From Colius striatus (taxonomy: Eukaryota > Chordata > Aves > Coliiformes > Coliidae): a stretch of DNA of 64,000 nt. Each line of letters starts with the position of its first letter. Positions within the stretch are counted from its first letter, which is position 1. The stretch covers positions 33,735,395 to 33,799,394 of the forward strand of contig NC_084767.1 in the NCBI RefSeq assembly GCF_028858725.1, written 5' to 3'. A program made the position numbers and the translations under genes. Positions 1-11,423 of this stretch are shown one piece after another. The notes beneath the pieces were generated by a model, which saw nothing but the letters and a program-made list of their open reading frames with translations, had not been told where the DNA came from and did no database searches.

Positions 1-2190
1 CTCTTTTCAGTGGTGTCCAGTGACAGTACATGAAGTAATGGGCACAAATTGAAAAAGAAAAAGTGAAAACAGGAAAAAAAATTGCCATCAAAGCATCTTT
101 CTTCTTGTGAAGGTGAACAAACACTGTGAGAGTTGACACCGGTAGGACACAGGAACAACCACAGAACCACGGATCTCATTACCTCATGAACTTGGGATCT
201 CTGAAACAATCCCCAGTCAGAGGCATACAAGAAGGGATGGAGGCCTCACAGAGCTCAGGCCTGTCAGCAGCAGAGCAAAAAGACAAAGATGTAGAACCAG
301 TTGCTTTCACCTGTAAATTAGAGATTGGTTTTCAAGTATAATTTTCCACTGTGCTTTCATCTTTCTCTCAGCAGGGCAGGCATCTCAAGAATGTCTGATA
401 GGTGCCTTTGGGTCCACCACAGGCCTATGTTATCTAACTAGGGATGTTCTACTTGCTGAGCACACAGGGTTAAACAATTATTAGCATTATCAATATATGT
501 GTTTTTCAACACCCTAGCTGCAAGTCACTTGAGCGTGTTTCCAATCCTCCTTGCTCATCTTCCATTTTTTTCACACACACTGGAATGGGACCATTCCAGC
601 CCAGCCAGATACAGTCCTGAGCAACCTCACTAGCTCTACCATAAAGCTCTACTGTAAAGGTATTAGAAATACAGTCTATATTAATCAGCTGTTAAATAAA
701 AGAAACTATTGCTGAAATGCACCTCTAGTATCAGGCTCCCAAGGCATGAAAGTGATTGTGATCAGACAGCTGCTGATGCAAACTTTTCAGACGACACTGC
801 ACAGCACCATCTGGTGATCAGAAGTTGATTTTTTTTTTCCACACTGGGAAAAAAACTTCTAACCACCTCAGAGATAATTTTCATACAGTAAATAGTACTG
901 TTAAGTTTAAAAATAAGAAATTTAATATAAACATCTATATAACACAGGATAAAAAGACTAAGCATCAACCTTGTTCTGATTTCTGCAAGTAAAGGAAAAT
1001 ATCTATCGCTTACATAAGCAATGAAATGTGAAAGTATGTATCACAACACAAGTGTTCTTCTGACCCTGTATGTGGACCCTCAATGACAAGGGGCAGCTCT
1101 GCTTTCACTAAGAGCCTTTGGAAGAGCTTTAGAACTGATAACTGCTGAGCTTGCTCTGGCATGAGCCAAAGATATATCCATGAAAAATGCAAGACCATGA
1201 ACACATCATTGTAGACTGCTGAATAATGTTTAGGCTACAACATATACTAAGAAAATAAGCTACTTTGAAGTACTTTGCTTGTTACTACCTTGCTCCACTA
1301 TCAAAGAACCTTAATATCACCATACACCCTTTTGATTTGTTGAATTTTCCAACAAGAAGAAACCAGTCAGTAGTTTGAGACACTTTACCTGATTATGCAA
1401 TCACTATTCAATTAATTTTGCTTTTTTGCATGAGAAACTACTAAGAGTCAGATTTGTGACCTGGTAGTTTCCGAGGTTTGAATACAAGCATATAGACTAT
1501 GAAAACAGAACAAAGGAATAAATACATTAAACAGGAAAATTCTAGACAAACTAACCAGGAATGTTTAGGAAGGTCTCTGCTTCCTTGGTTTTTTTTGCCA
1601 CGTAGAATGCAGTTTCTCACAACAGAGCACATGGAAGCATTTATTCTAATGTGCTGTAACCAAAGTAAAATAACTATGTTGCTTTTGCTTAAAAAAAAAA
1701 ACAAAACAAAACAACAACTTCAGGAAGCAAATGAAGCCACATACTTCTTTGGTTTACAATGAACTGCTTTATGTGGGGTGTAAGACACCCCATAATGCTA
1801 CAACTGTGCTACATAACACTGAGGTTTTAGTGAACTGCAGGAGGCCTCCTGCAGCCAATATCAAATTCAGAGGCATCTAGTGGCCCAGTTTTCCTTAGGC
1901 TTTACCAGCCCAGGTCTATTCTCAAGGTAAGATCACACAGACAGAAACCTAAGCAGTCACTGCACTCATAACTTTGCTTTAGGATGGACAAAGTGAGAAT
2001 GAGGAGCCAACAGCTGCACAGGCTCACCATGAGCACCACAGAGCCTAAGGAAGGAAGAGGCCGCTAAAATGCAGGAAGAAGCCAGCAGCTCAGCTCAGCA
2101 CAGCTAAGAGAGGGCTCGTGCCCAAACCCACAGTGAGAGCAGGCACAATGAAGCTCTAAAGAAGGACTCGAAGGCCGAGCACCGTAACCA
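1..2190. other. Intergenic DNA upstream of C2orf69
   Basis: AT-rich single-copy-looking sequence. Short open frames occur on both strands but none has flanking splice sites, a recognisable protein family or unusual length. There is an A-rich tract near 1691-1716. In human the next gene on this side is FTCDNL1, but I see no exon of it here. Confidence 0.5.
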
Positions 2191-2245
2191 CCAGCACTTC
2201 CCACTCACAGCTGCCCGTTTCCCGCCGCGCTCACTTAAAGGCCTC

Positions 2246-2257
2246 GGTGACGTCACC
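2246..2257. promoter_or_regulatory. Full CRE palindrome (CREB/ATF site)
   Basis: The 12-bp palindrome GGTGACGTCACC contains a complete TGACGTCA core. It lies 230 bp upstream of the proposed C2orf69 start codon, inside the CpG island. This is the classical CREB/ATF binding sequence; use in vivo is inferred only. Confidence 0.6.
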
Positions 2258-2317
2258 GCTGAAGCGGGCAGCCGCTAGGCGCGCGTGGCGCCGCCCCCGG
2301 CGCTCGGTTGTGGAGCG

Positions 2318-2323
2318 CACGTG
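2318..2323. promoter_or_regulatory. CACGTG E-box in C2orf69 promoter
   Basis: Canonical E-box set in the longer palindrome CGCACGTGCG, about 165 bp upstream of the proposed start codon. Such sites bind bHLH factors such as USF or MYC. Presence is certain, function is inferred. Confidence 0.45.
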
Positions 2324-2486
2324 CGACGCCCCCTGCCGGGCCTCTCGCGGGGGTCGTGGGCGGTGTCATGGGCGGAGCCTGGCAGGACAGGGGCGGCCAG
2401 CAGGCGCAGGCGCGGTGCGTGGCTGGGCCGTGGGTACGTGGCCGCCGGCAGCGCAGCAGTCGGTAGGGCGTTGCGCTGGGGCTCTC

Positions 2487-2792
2487 ATGAGCAGGCGCAG
2501 CCTGCCGGCCGCTGCTTCCCCGCTGTGGGGGCTTATCGGCCCCGCTGCCCTCTGTCCGGGCAGGAGTATGAGCCTCTGCGGGGTGCCCGCCGCCTGCGCC
2601 GCAGGGCCTGCAGGCGGCAGCGGCGCGGGCTTCTCCTCAGCACGGCTGAGCCCGCCGTGGTTGCGGCTGCCTGAGGTGCTGGGTGCGGAACCACACCGAG
2701 CTAACGAGCTGCTGCTGCTGCTGCCGTCGCCAGCCCCGCGCGGCCCAGCCCCGCCGCAGCATCACGTTGTCTACTTCCCGGGGGACGTGCAG
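2487..2792 (+). CDS. C2orf69: C2orf69 coding exon 1
   Basis: Codes for residues 1-102 and ends in phase 0 at CAG followed by donor GTACGG at 2793. A (CTG)n-like run at about 2708-2724 encodes a short leucine tract within ANELLLLLP, which corresponds to the SNELLLL segment of human. The reading frame stays open upstream to about 2247 but without an in-frame ATG, so the first ATG at 2487 is preferred. Confidence 0.85.
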
Positions 2793-5104
2793 GTACGGAG
2801 AGGCGGCAAGCTGAGGGCGGTAAGCAATGGCGGGTGGGAGCGACTTGGGCGGCTGAGGAGGATGGGAGCTGGGAAGTGAGGCTGAAGGGAGCCGCAGGTG
2901 CTCCCTGTAAGGTGCGGGACAGGGAGGCGGTGGTGGTCGCAGCTCCCGCGGCGGAGCTGGCATTGCCGAGCCGCGGGGATCCCGCTGGGGAGAGTCGAGG
3001 CTCTTCCCTAAGGGGAAGCATCTCTTGCGCGTTCTCTGCCCGTTACCGGAGGGTAAACATAGAGGGAATGGGACCTTCTTAAAACCTGCAACGGAGTGGC
3101 AAGGGAAGAGGGAGTCTTCTTCACCTGTACTGCCTGAGACCGACGTTTCTGATGGTGACGGTACTACCTGAAATGGTATCAAAGGATGTCAGTGGAGAGA
3201 CAACCATGAAATCGTAAGAAGGCAAGTTGTCCTCATCAGGCTTAGCACCACGTTTCTGTGCAGGTGTACAAACATCCCAAACACCAATCTGCAGCTATTC
3301 CACAGGCACTGATGCTTTTTCAGTGTGTCCTGAAGAAGACATGTGCAGTCTAAGAGTTAACAGGAAACTGAAAAGAGGCTCTGAAGTGCTGTCCCAAAGC
3401 GTGTGGTCGACCTCTCTAACACTACATACTCTGGTACTTAGCGAGTAGTGAGCTAATCTCAGAAGTCATTACTTCTGAAGAGTACTAGGGAAAACACTTT
3501 CCTTTTCTGTAAGGTAAAGATGCAGAACTTGGTGGATTTTCATTTTAAGGATTGGGCTGGCCTAAAAAAACCTTTCTGATTTCCATTCCTGGATATGGCT
3601 TTATTAATCCGTACTAATACATTATACTAATATATTATGCTAGTATATTATACTAATATACTAATATGTTATACTAATGTATTATATATATTATATAATT
3701 ACTCTTCTCTGTCATTATTAATTCAGAGATGAGGATCATTCCTGACTTAGGGGTTAATTTTTTTCCATCTATGCCCCATATAGATGTGAATAAGGGGAAT
3801 AAAGTCCTTACAGCTGAAGGAGAGGGGTTCTTTTTCCTATATAAAATGTAGAAAACCTATTATAAAGTGTTAAGTCTATTATTGGTGTGTAACAAGATTA
3901 TTAATATTTCTGCAGATTGGGATAATACAGTAAAATTATATATTCTGTGTCATGAAATTGAATACCTAATCTTCTCTTGAAATCAACTAAAATTATTAAT
4001 ACTTCCATGTACTTATTTTTGTTGTGTTAACTTTGAGGATGTTAAAATTGCACGGTAAAAATATTCAAGTAGAATAAGTAAATCTACACATGACAGTTTG
4101 TTTAATGTGTTTCTTGTTCTGGAAGCCTAATAAGCAAGCATCTCTTTAATGCATGTTTCTCTGTTAGTAAAAGTTCTTTCTTATGAATGTAAGTACAACA
4201 GACTGAGCTGAAGTATTTGCACAGTGTAGTAATGAGTCTTTTCAATTTTTTTTAAATTTTTCAGAACTATCATGACATCATGTCTTGCCACCCAGAAAAC
4301 TTTCAGTGGGAGCACTGGAGTTTTGAAAATGTTGCTACCATACTTGCTCGCCGGTTCCCAAACAGCTTCATTTGGGTTGTAAAGTGTTCTCGAATGCACC
4401 TGCACAAATTCAGTTGTTATGACAACTTCGTGTTGAGCAACATGTTTGGAGCACCAGAGCACAGCACTGACTTTGGAGCTTTCAGGCATCTCCATGCATT
4501 GCTAGTTAATGCATTCAGACTCTCTCAGAATATTCTGCTGTCCCAGAAATGTGTGCGTGGCGTCAGCAAGGATGCAAAAATAGCTGCTTGTAAATCCCAG
4601 CCACAGTCTGTTCCTACAACAAATGGCTACTCATCCACAGAAAGAGAGAAAGGTTGTGAATGCTCTAACAATTCTGCTGTGAACTTTGTTATACCATCTG
4701 CTGTAGGTGCAGTGTCATTTACTTTGATTGGTTTCAGTAAAGGGTGCGTGGTTTTGAACCAGCTGCTTTATGAGCTGAAGGAAGCTAAAAAAGACAAGAA
4801 TACAGATGCCTTCTTAAAAAGCATAAAGGCAATTTACTGGTTGGATGGTGGTCACTCGGGAGGAAGCAATACTTGGGTCACTTACCCTGAAGTGCTGAAA
4901 GAACTTGCAGAGACAGGAATTGAAGTTCACGCTCATGTTACACCATACCAAGTGTTTGACACAATGAGGTCATGGATTGGGAGAGAGCATGAGAAATTTG
5001 TACAGATACTTGAAAAATTTGGTGTGGAAATAAATGATCAACTACATTTCGCTGATGATGTTCCTTCCTTAGATAACCATTTTAGAGTTCATGAAGTATT
5101 TTGA
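2487..5104 (+). CDS. C2orf69: C2orf69 homologue, mitochondrial hydrolase-like protein (2 coding exons, 381 aa)
   Basis: The coding sequence joins 2487-2792 to 4265-5104 in frame, giving 381 aa against about 385 in human as I recall it. Exon 1 encodes an N-terminal stretch rich in Arg, Leu and Ala that fits a mitochondrial targeting sequence, then a leucine run and the conserved end QHHVVYFPGDVQ. Exon 2 continues NYHDIM and runs to HFRVHEVF, both close to the human protein. The nucleophile-elbow motif GFSKG is at residues 258-262 (Ser260), typical of alpha/beta-hydrolase folds; IYWLDGGHSGG follows. The human protein is mitochondrial, is reported to interact with the glycogen-branching enzyme GBE1, and its loss causes a combined oxidative phosphorylation deficiency. 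The start at 2487 was chosen because it matches human length; 2568 is a second in-frame ATG. The enzymatic substrate is unknown. Confidence 0.93.
3605..3705. repeat. AT-rich imperfect tandem repeat in C2orf69 intron
   Basis: Repeated short units close to TATACTAATAT run for about 100 bp and pass into a TATATA tract. It lies in the only coding intron (2793-4264). It looks like a decayed microsatellite and should be length-polymorphic. Confidence 0.6.
4265..5104 (+). CDS. C2orf69: C2orf69 coding exon 2 (terminal)
   Basis: Preceded by a T-rich tract and acceptor TTTTTCAG ending at 4264. Encodes residues 103-381 and the TGA stop at 5102-5104. It holds nearly the whole hydrolase-like domain, including Ser260 of GFSKG. 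Residues about 190-245 (a Ser/Thr/Lys-rich linker) are the part least like human. Confidence 0.95.
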   Translation, partial: NYHDIMSCHPENFQWEHWSFENVATILARRFPNSFIWVVKCSRMHLHKFSCYDNFVLSNMFGAPEHSTDFGAFRHLHALLVNAFRLSQNILLSQKCVRGVSKDAKIAACKSQPQSVPTTNGYSSTEREKGCECSNNSAVNFVIPSAVGAVSFTLIGFSKGCVVLNQLLYELKEAKKDKNTDAFLKSIKAIYWLDGGHSGGSNTWVTYPEVLKELAETGIEVHAHVTPYQVFDTMRSWIGREHEKFVQILEKFGVEINDQLHFADDVPSLDNHFRVHEVF

Positions 5105-7430
5105 GATTGTATGTTTCTGAATAGTATATTAATTGCAACAGCACTTTTAGCACTAAATGTTGACATCTAGACTTAGAACTTTGAACAAATGCTTTCTGAA
5201 GAGAATACTAATTCAGTCCTGCATTGCTAATAGATACTATATATATAAATTTGAGTAGTTTAAAACAGAGGATTGGGACCTCATAGCTACAACAGATGTT
5301 GTTACTTGATTCCTGGAAAAAGTGTTACAAAGTACTATCCTATACATGGTTTGGTTTTGGTTTTTTTTTTTTGTTAAATGTGAACGTTTCATCTCAAAGT
5401 ATTTTAGGTCTGGATGTCTAGTGTCATATATTACCTTTAATGGAAGTTTAAAATACTGAAGACTTTCAAATGTCTGGATACTTAAGTTTAGTAGTTTCCA
5501 GGGAAAGCTTTGGTCTTTGTCAATAACAGATGTAAGGTTTGGGTTTTTGCTTCAGGAAAATTGTGACTGTTAAAACTATTTTGGTTATGTATTTTGGTGA
5601 AAACTAAATCTTCCAGTTGTGTGCCATTTCTCCTAATTGAAACAAAGTCACAAATATTTATTCTTGTAATAATAGTGCCAATCCATTTTTCTTCCTTATG
5701 TGTGCCTTATCTTTTCTGTTGCTATAAATTTTCATTCATTCATGTCTGCTAGTGGATAGCCATTTCATATGGGGGCTTGGAAATTTTTATTTAGCTACCT
5801 TAAGTGACCAAGAATGTTGATGAGAGTGTAGCTTATTGCTGTTCAACGCACCTTGCTATTGCTTTGACTAACCTCTTTAAGGACCAGCAGTAAAATCTCT
5901 GTTTTCAAGTCAAGAGGTGTCTTTACCCCCTACATTGGACTGGTGAGGTTTTGCTTGCTAATTGTTGCATTGATGTTTATCTAAATTGAGCCATAAGTAT
6001 ATTTAAAAAATGCTGATAAGCTGTTTCAGAATTCTTTGGTTACTTAAACTTACTTATTCTTTAGAACTGTTACTGCCTTTAAATATACTTCTGTAGTTGC
6101 TTCTAGAGCCACCCAAAAGTCTGTTTTTTGTATGGAAAAAAACTGTTTGAATTAAATATAAAGCTGGACAAATCAGATAGAAATATGTTCAGGCCCCAAA
6201 CCAGAATGTTCTTAGTAAAGAATTACTGAAAGATGGATAAATAAGGATATTAGTGGAACTTTTCAACTGATGTAAGTAACTTTTCACTTATCTACAAATA
6301 AATCTTGACATCACTCTTCAAAGAAAACTGCAGCTATTAACAATGAACCAGTAACTTCAGATAGTTTAGGATTTCCTGGAAGTATGGGAATACAAAAACA
6401 AGCTAGCAAAATATAATCAAATGTGATTCAATCCTGGAAAAAAGGCATTTTACTCAACTGTGTTCCTATGATGGCATAGCAATGTGTTCCCCCTGTGGAA
6501 GCAAAGTCCTTGGTCATCTTCTATTTGCATCATTAAAATTTACAAGGTTTACTGGAGGCAGCATTTTCACAACTCTTGCATATGTTAGTGATCATTGAAG
6601 AATGAGAAAAGTGTGTTGAACTCTTTAAGAAAATTTTCTTCATACTCAAAATATTCAGAGTAGTAGAAAAGATTATACATAATGTGCCCTTTGTGAACAT
6701 GGACTCTATCTCTGATAATAATTAGACTTATGTACCTTGTTGATCAAAAGGAGAAATTAGTTGATGGTAAAAGTACAGCATGCAAACCAACTCTAACATT
6801 TTATAAAATAGCCTGAAATCTGGTTCCATCTGCCGTTTTTTAAAGCTCTTTGCTACCTTTTGACTACCTTTTTCATGGGATTATAATGGCAGGTTTATGT
6901 GTTCCAATGAAGGCTTTTTTCCTTTTTTGGTCCACAAAACCCAAACACACTACTGATCTTGCTTCCTCTTCATTTCAGACTGATTGGGCCAACTTGGGCA
7001 TGCTAAAACTTGCATTATTCAATAACAATGCAGATCACAAACCAGTTTCTAAACAATTCCATGCCAGACAGAACAGCAAGAGTAGGTTGTTGCAAGCTTT
7101 TGGAAAAAGCTATTAAAATATTGACATTGTCATCAGAAGTTTCTGGATTGCTTTTCTATGAAAATAATATGAACCTGTTTGATATAGGGGCTGCTTACAA
7201 TAACTTAAATAGGCTCAAGTGTTGCTGTGTTAATTGGAAGAATGAGCACTTTGTTGTAAAACTAATCTTGTTGTGAGACCTCATATTGTGGAAGGAAGAC
7301 TGACTGGTTGTTTTCTATTCTCTAAACAGTTGTGGTACTCTGTTGGAATGTGCCTCTGTCATTCGCTACAATGCATGCTAAAAATAAATGTTGTGAACAA
7401 TTAGGAAAATAAACTATTTCTAAGGGTGGA
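5105..7430 (+). other. C2orf69: C2orf69 3'UTR (inferred)
   Basis: AT-rich sequence with no long open frame after the stop codon. Poly(A) signals AATAAA occur at 6297-6302, 7384-7389 and 7409-7414; the last pair suggests a 3'UTR of about 2.3 kb. The real cleavage site needs RNA data. Short open frames at 6850-7276 are taken as chance. Confidence 0.45.
7409..7414 (+). terminator. Candidate distal poly(A) signal of C2orf69
   Basis: AATAAA, with another copy 25 bp upstream at 7384-7389. Placement after a long AT-rich stretch and before clearly intergenic DNA is suggestive only. Confidence 0.35.
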
Positions 7431-10427
7431 AGTACTTTGATATGATTGTAAAAACATTAAACAAGGAACATGCATTTAAGTTTTATTGATTAAGCTTTAT
7501 CAGGAGTTTCTGGAGACCTACTTAAAAAAAACCTCAGATTTATTTGATGTTTTTCTTCAAGGAGGCTTTGTATTTGTGTAGTCAGCATCTCTAATTCAAA
7601 AAGAGCTTACTGGCATCTTGCAAACATGGAAAAGCTGACATGAAGTACTCAAAGGTGTGAACATTTCTATGTTAGGATAAAATGGGTTGTAGTTTTTTAT
7701 GTTTTAGTATGTTAACTGCAAAGGCAGTTTTTTATAAGCTTAGACATTAATGCCTAAAGTTAAGTGATTCTCGTGCTTACAGTGCTTTATTTCAAGACAT
7801 TTCTGATTTTGAATAGGAGCAACAATACACATCCCTTAGCATAATCTAGGGTGTAATACCTGATAATCTTTATATTACATGCTTATTTCTCATTAAATAG
7901 ACAAGATGTTCTTCAGATTTGGAGAAATGCTAATATGTTTTAAGCTGTGCCTGTAAAATTCCTTTAAAAGATGGCTTGATTCTGTGAAATTGTTCAAATT
8001 CTGTATGACCTAAATGATTTTGTGTGGATCTTAGATACTAGGAACTTTGGTAACTCTCTACCTATCTAGGACTAATTTAATTGCATTTCTATAAATGCTG
8101 CTCGTAAATCAATATTGGCCTTTAATTTTGAAAGGTGATTAAGGGCCTGAGTCTTAAATGTTGCTGAAAGGAGCAGTCTTTTCTGTCCTCCCATTGATAA
8201 CTCCTGTCTCCCTTAAGTTAGCATGAGCACATAATGACTAATTGTTCTGTCTTACTAAATTAATATTACTGCTGATACTAGCAGGAGTGATGTGTATTTA
8301 CATAGTCATAGAAATTATTCTAAATAAGACTGCTAAGTCAATCCAGGATTTATGATGTTACAACTGTGGATATTAACAGATAAAGGTAACTGTATGTGAT
8401 TATGCCCTCAGGTTTTCCCAACAGGTTTTTTTTGAGCTATTTGCAGAAAGAAAATACTGCCTGCTTATTCTTTCCTCTTATGGCACTTCTTACAATGCTG
8501 TCTTTCCTAAGCTAACACTTACTTCATCTCTGCAGATAAATGATATTTCTTGTCTCATACAGACTGAAAGTTGAAGCACTGAGGTTAAAGTGTACCTGTG
8601 CATTTACCTTAAATGGAGACCCATAAGACCAAAACTGGCTTTCTGTTGGTCTTACTGGTCTTAAGTCTGTTGAGATTCAAGCTGACTGTTTTTAGCTTGA
8701 GTTAAATTACGAGGTCTTTAAGCTAGTAATGCAAGATCATATAACACTTACGTGGCAGATAAGCACTGCTTCTCCCAGTGCCAGACATATTGTTCCTGAC
8801 TAAATTAATTCTATTAGTATTAACAGCATCATTTTCTCTTCCCACTGACCAAAAAACACTTGCACGAGATTAGCTGTTCCACATCACTGGAAACCATGGA
8901 AAATTGATTCAGGCAGTCATTTTGCATATTGTGTAATGTGGGGTATAAGGTAGGGATGGCTTTGTCATGATTTCCTGTCATTAGGGCTTCACCTCATGTT
9001 TCCAAGTGACCCAAGAAATGCCAAATTCTACTTAAGCAAATGACCAGAAAACCATCTGGGAGAACAAAAGGGAAAATTAATTCTTATCTTTTTTTCCATC
9101 ATGTACTTGAGAAGGAGCAGAATGCCATTACTTCAAGGTTCAGCATAAATTTTCCTTCATTTAGTAAGCTTTCAAAGAGCACTTTCAGTCACAATTAGTC
9201 TCTTTTGTTAAACTTGCCACTGCAGAGCTGAGTGTTTCTAAAGAAAGCATTGCTTCAATACACAGAAAACAGTGAAGAAACCTACCACTGCTGAAGTGCA
9301 AAACTTCGTATCTCCCTCACAAGAGTTTACCCTCTGAGCAATACTCTTAAGCCTGGGTATCAGGTAAAGCTATTGCATCCCTTACAGGCTGTATCTGCAC
9401 AGCTCTTCTTTTCCGTTACTCATCATGAAAAATACACTGATTTTGTGTGATGGAAGTTTTAAGTAATTCTTGTACTGCTTGATGGATGAAGTATAAATGT
9501 TTTCACAGCAAAATTGTTCATTACTGCAATCTGTGTTATTATTCCAAGCAAGAGCTTCTGAGCATTTTTGTTTGAGCATTACATCACATGTAGAGCCACA
9601 CATTTTACATGGCTTAGCAGTCTGTTTAATGTTTTCAGTCTACTCTTAAAATGTTGACTAGGAACAAGTCTGAACAGTTGGAGAGGAAGTAATTTGCTCT
9701 TGTTGCTCTCAGGAATTACCAAATACAGAGGTCAGAATCTATCCCCACTTCTAGAGTGTGACCCGAGCCAAAGTAGGAAATCTTAATATCTTAACATGTA
9801 ATTTTACTGCAAACTTAGATAACTGTCCAAAGAAAAAAGTAAAATTTCACCTGTCCTTCTAGTAACATTGGAATCTTTGGTTGTGAGGGACACTAAATTA
9901 TGGAGAATCCCTGTTACTGTCTCAGAGTATGTATCTTCAACATCTGTGTCATCTGCATGGAAAAATCTAAATGTCCCAGGGAATGTACATTTTGGCCAGA
10001 AAAAGAAAGAATCATCTGTACATTAACTTTTCTGAAGCTGAGAAATAATGCATATTGGGATTGCCCCATGGGTAATAAAACTTCTACAGTAGTTAAATCA
10101 CGTTAGTTGAATTAGTAGTCCTATTGTGGGACTAACAGCATGAATGAGGCAAATAGTTTAATCTTGCATATTTTAAAAGGATTGCAAATGTATTTCTGAT
10201 CCTTTATGATCAAGTCAAGCCCTTTCACGTTAGGCATTTAACTTGACACTTATGTTAAGAACCTAGACGCTGAGTAGCTCCTGGAGATAAACATGTTCTT
10301 AGGATAGGTACGTCAAATCTCCAGCACAGACATGACAGACAGACTATTAATGACCTGTTTAATAGTTTGACAAGCAAATATTTTGACATCAGTTTTTTTT
10401 CATTTGATTCTCTCCACATTAAGAAAA
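7431..10427. other. Intergenic DNA between convergent C2orf69 and TYW5, proximal part
   Basis: AT-rich DNA. I see no exon with splice sites, no recognisable repeat family and no RNA gene. Any 3'UTR extension of C2orf69 would run into it. Confidence 0.4.
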
Positions 10428-11423
10428 TGTTCTGGTTTAGCAAGGAGCAGCTTTTGGCTTAGTAACAGGGGGAGCGGGTTGCAGGGAAGACCCAGTAAAG
10501 AGTTTTTGGACTCTCCCCCGGCTCCTGGATTCACACCCACCTCCGGCCCGGCTGGGCCAATCTGGCGCCTCTGCCAGCACTATTTAGGGGACGGGAATTT
10601 GAAATGCGACGCAGGAGGTGTAAGAGTGACACAAGATGGAGGCGACCACGCGGACCCTTCAGCCAGAGAAGGAGGAAGGAAGGAGAAGCAACAGACCAGA
10701 GACTCCTCTGCAAGCCGTGGCGAGAATGCAGCTGTGCCCCTGCAGCCTATGGAGATCCATGGCAGGACCGAGAGTTACCAGCAGCTCCATGTGAGTGAGC
10801 CCGGACGGGCGAGGGACTGTGTGGGGAGGGGCCATGGCCCAGGCCATGCTGGAGAGCCTGCACGCCGCAGAGCAGCCCCACACGAGAGGCAGAGACGAGC
10901 TGCAGCCTTTGGAATAAGTGCGCATCGGAGCAGCCCGTGCAGGGCTGCCATGCTTGTGAGTTACCCCATGGACTTGCAGGGAGGACTGGTGTGGAGTTCA
11001 CCCGTCCTGAGGAGGGACAAACGGCAGAAGCTATGGGGAACAGACTAACTGAGACCTCCACTGCCTGCCCCCCCCGAACCGTTCAGGGGGGGCAAGGTAA
11101 AAACCCCGGGATCAGGGCTCTGAGCCCGGGAAGAGGGGAGGTGTGGCAAGAAGGTGTTCTTAAAAAGGCTGGTTGGACTCTTCATTGATGTATTACTCTG
11201 GGTTGTTTCATTTTGGTTATGTTTTGGGTTTTTGGGGGTATGTTTTAGTTGATGTTGCATTAAATTATTTTTCTGTTTTCTTCCCCAAACCGAGTGGCCT
11301 GGTCTGCTTTGTCCTGAACCTTAAGCGGCAATTAAGCTCTCCCTGCCCTTGAGCAATTCTCAGCCTCTTTGGTACTCGAGGCTAATCGTGGTCTTTGTTC
11401 CCTGATGGGCCTAAACCACGACA
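10428..11423 (+). mobile_element. Solo LTR, bird ERVL-like family (copy A)
   Basis: A 996-bp GC-rich block that starts TGTTCTGGTTTAG and ends CTAAACCACGACA, so its ends are short imperfect inverted repeats with TG...CA termini. It is flanked by a direct 5-bp target duplication GAAAA (10423-10427 and 11424-11428). A 5-bp duplication fits ERVL-type integration. An ATTAAA poly(A)-like signal lies near 11264. No internal viral genes adjoin it, so this is a solo LTR fossil left by LTR-LTR recombination. Copy B at 44133-45095 is the same family in reverse orientation. The family is assigned from structure, not from a database match. Confidence 0.82.

Larger units (their letters stand above)
2190..3060. 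promoter_or_regulatory. CpG-island promoter of C2orf69
   Basis: GC- and CpG-rich block standing out sharply from the AT-rich flanks. It contains a CRE palindrome, a CACGTG E-box and the first coding exon of C2orf69. No TATA box was seen, which fits a housekeeping CpG-island promoter. The exact transcription start cannot be read from sequence alone. Confidence 0.75.

Noticed and set aside
2247-2486. N-terminal extension of C2orf69 from an upstream GTG in the same frame
   Set aside because: It begins with GTG, lies across promoter motifs, would lengthen the protein by 80 residues beyond the human length, and has no in-frame ATG before 2487.
2637-3182. 181-codon minus-strand open frame across C2orf69 exon 1
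   Set aside because: GC-rich CpG-island DNA keeps many frames open. It is antisense to a real exon and its proline/serine-rich sequence fits no family.
10383-11048. 221-codon open frame in the 10.4-11.0 kb block
   Set aside because: It lies almost wholly inside the solo LTR. LTRs of this type are noncoding and GC-rich, so open frames there are incidental.
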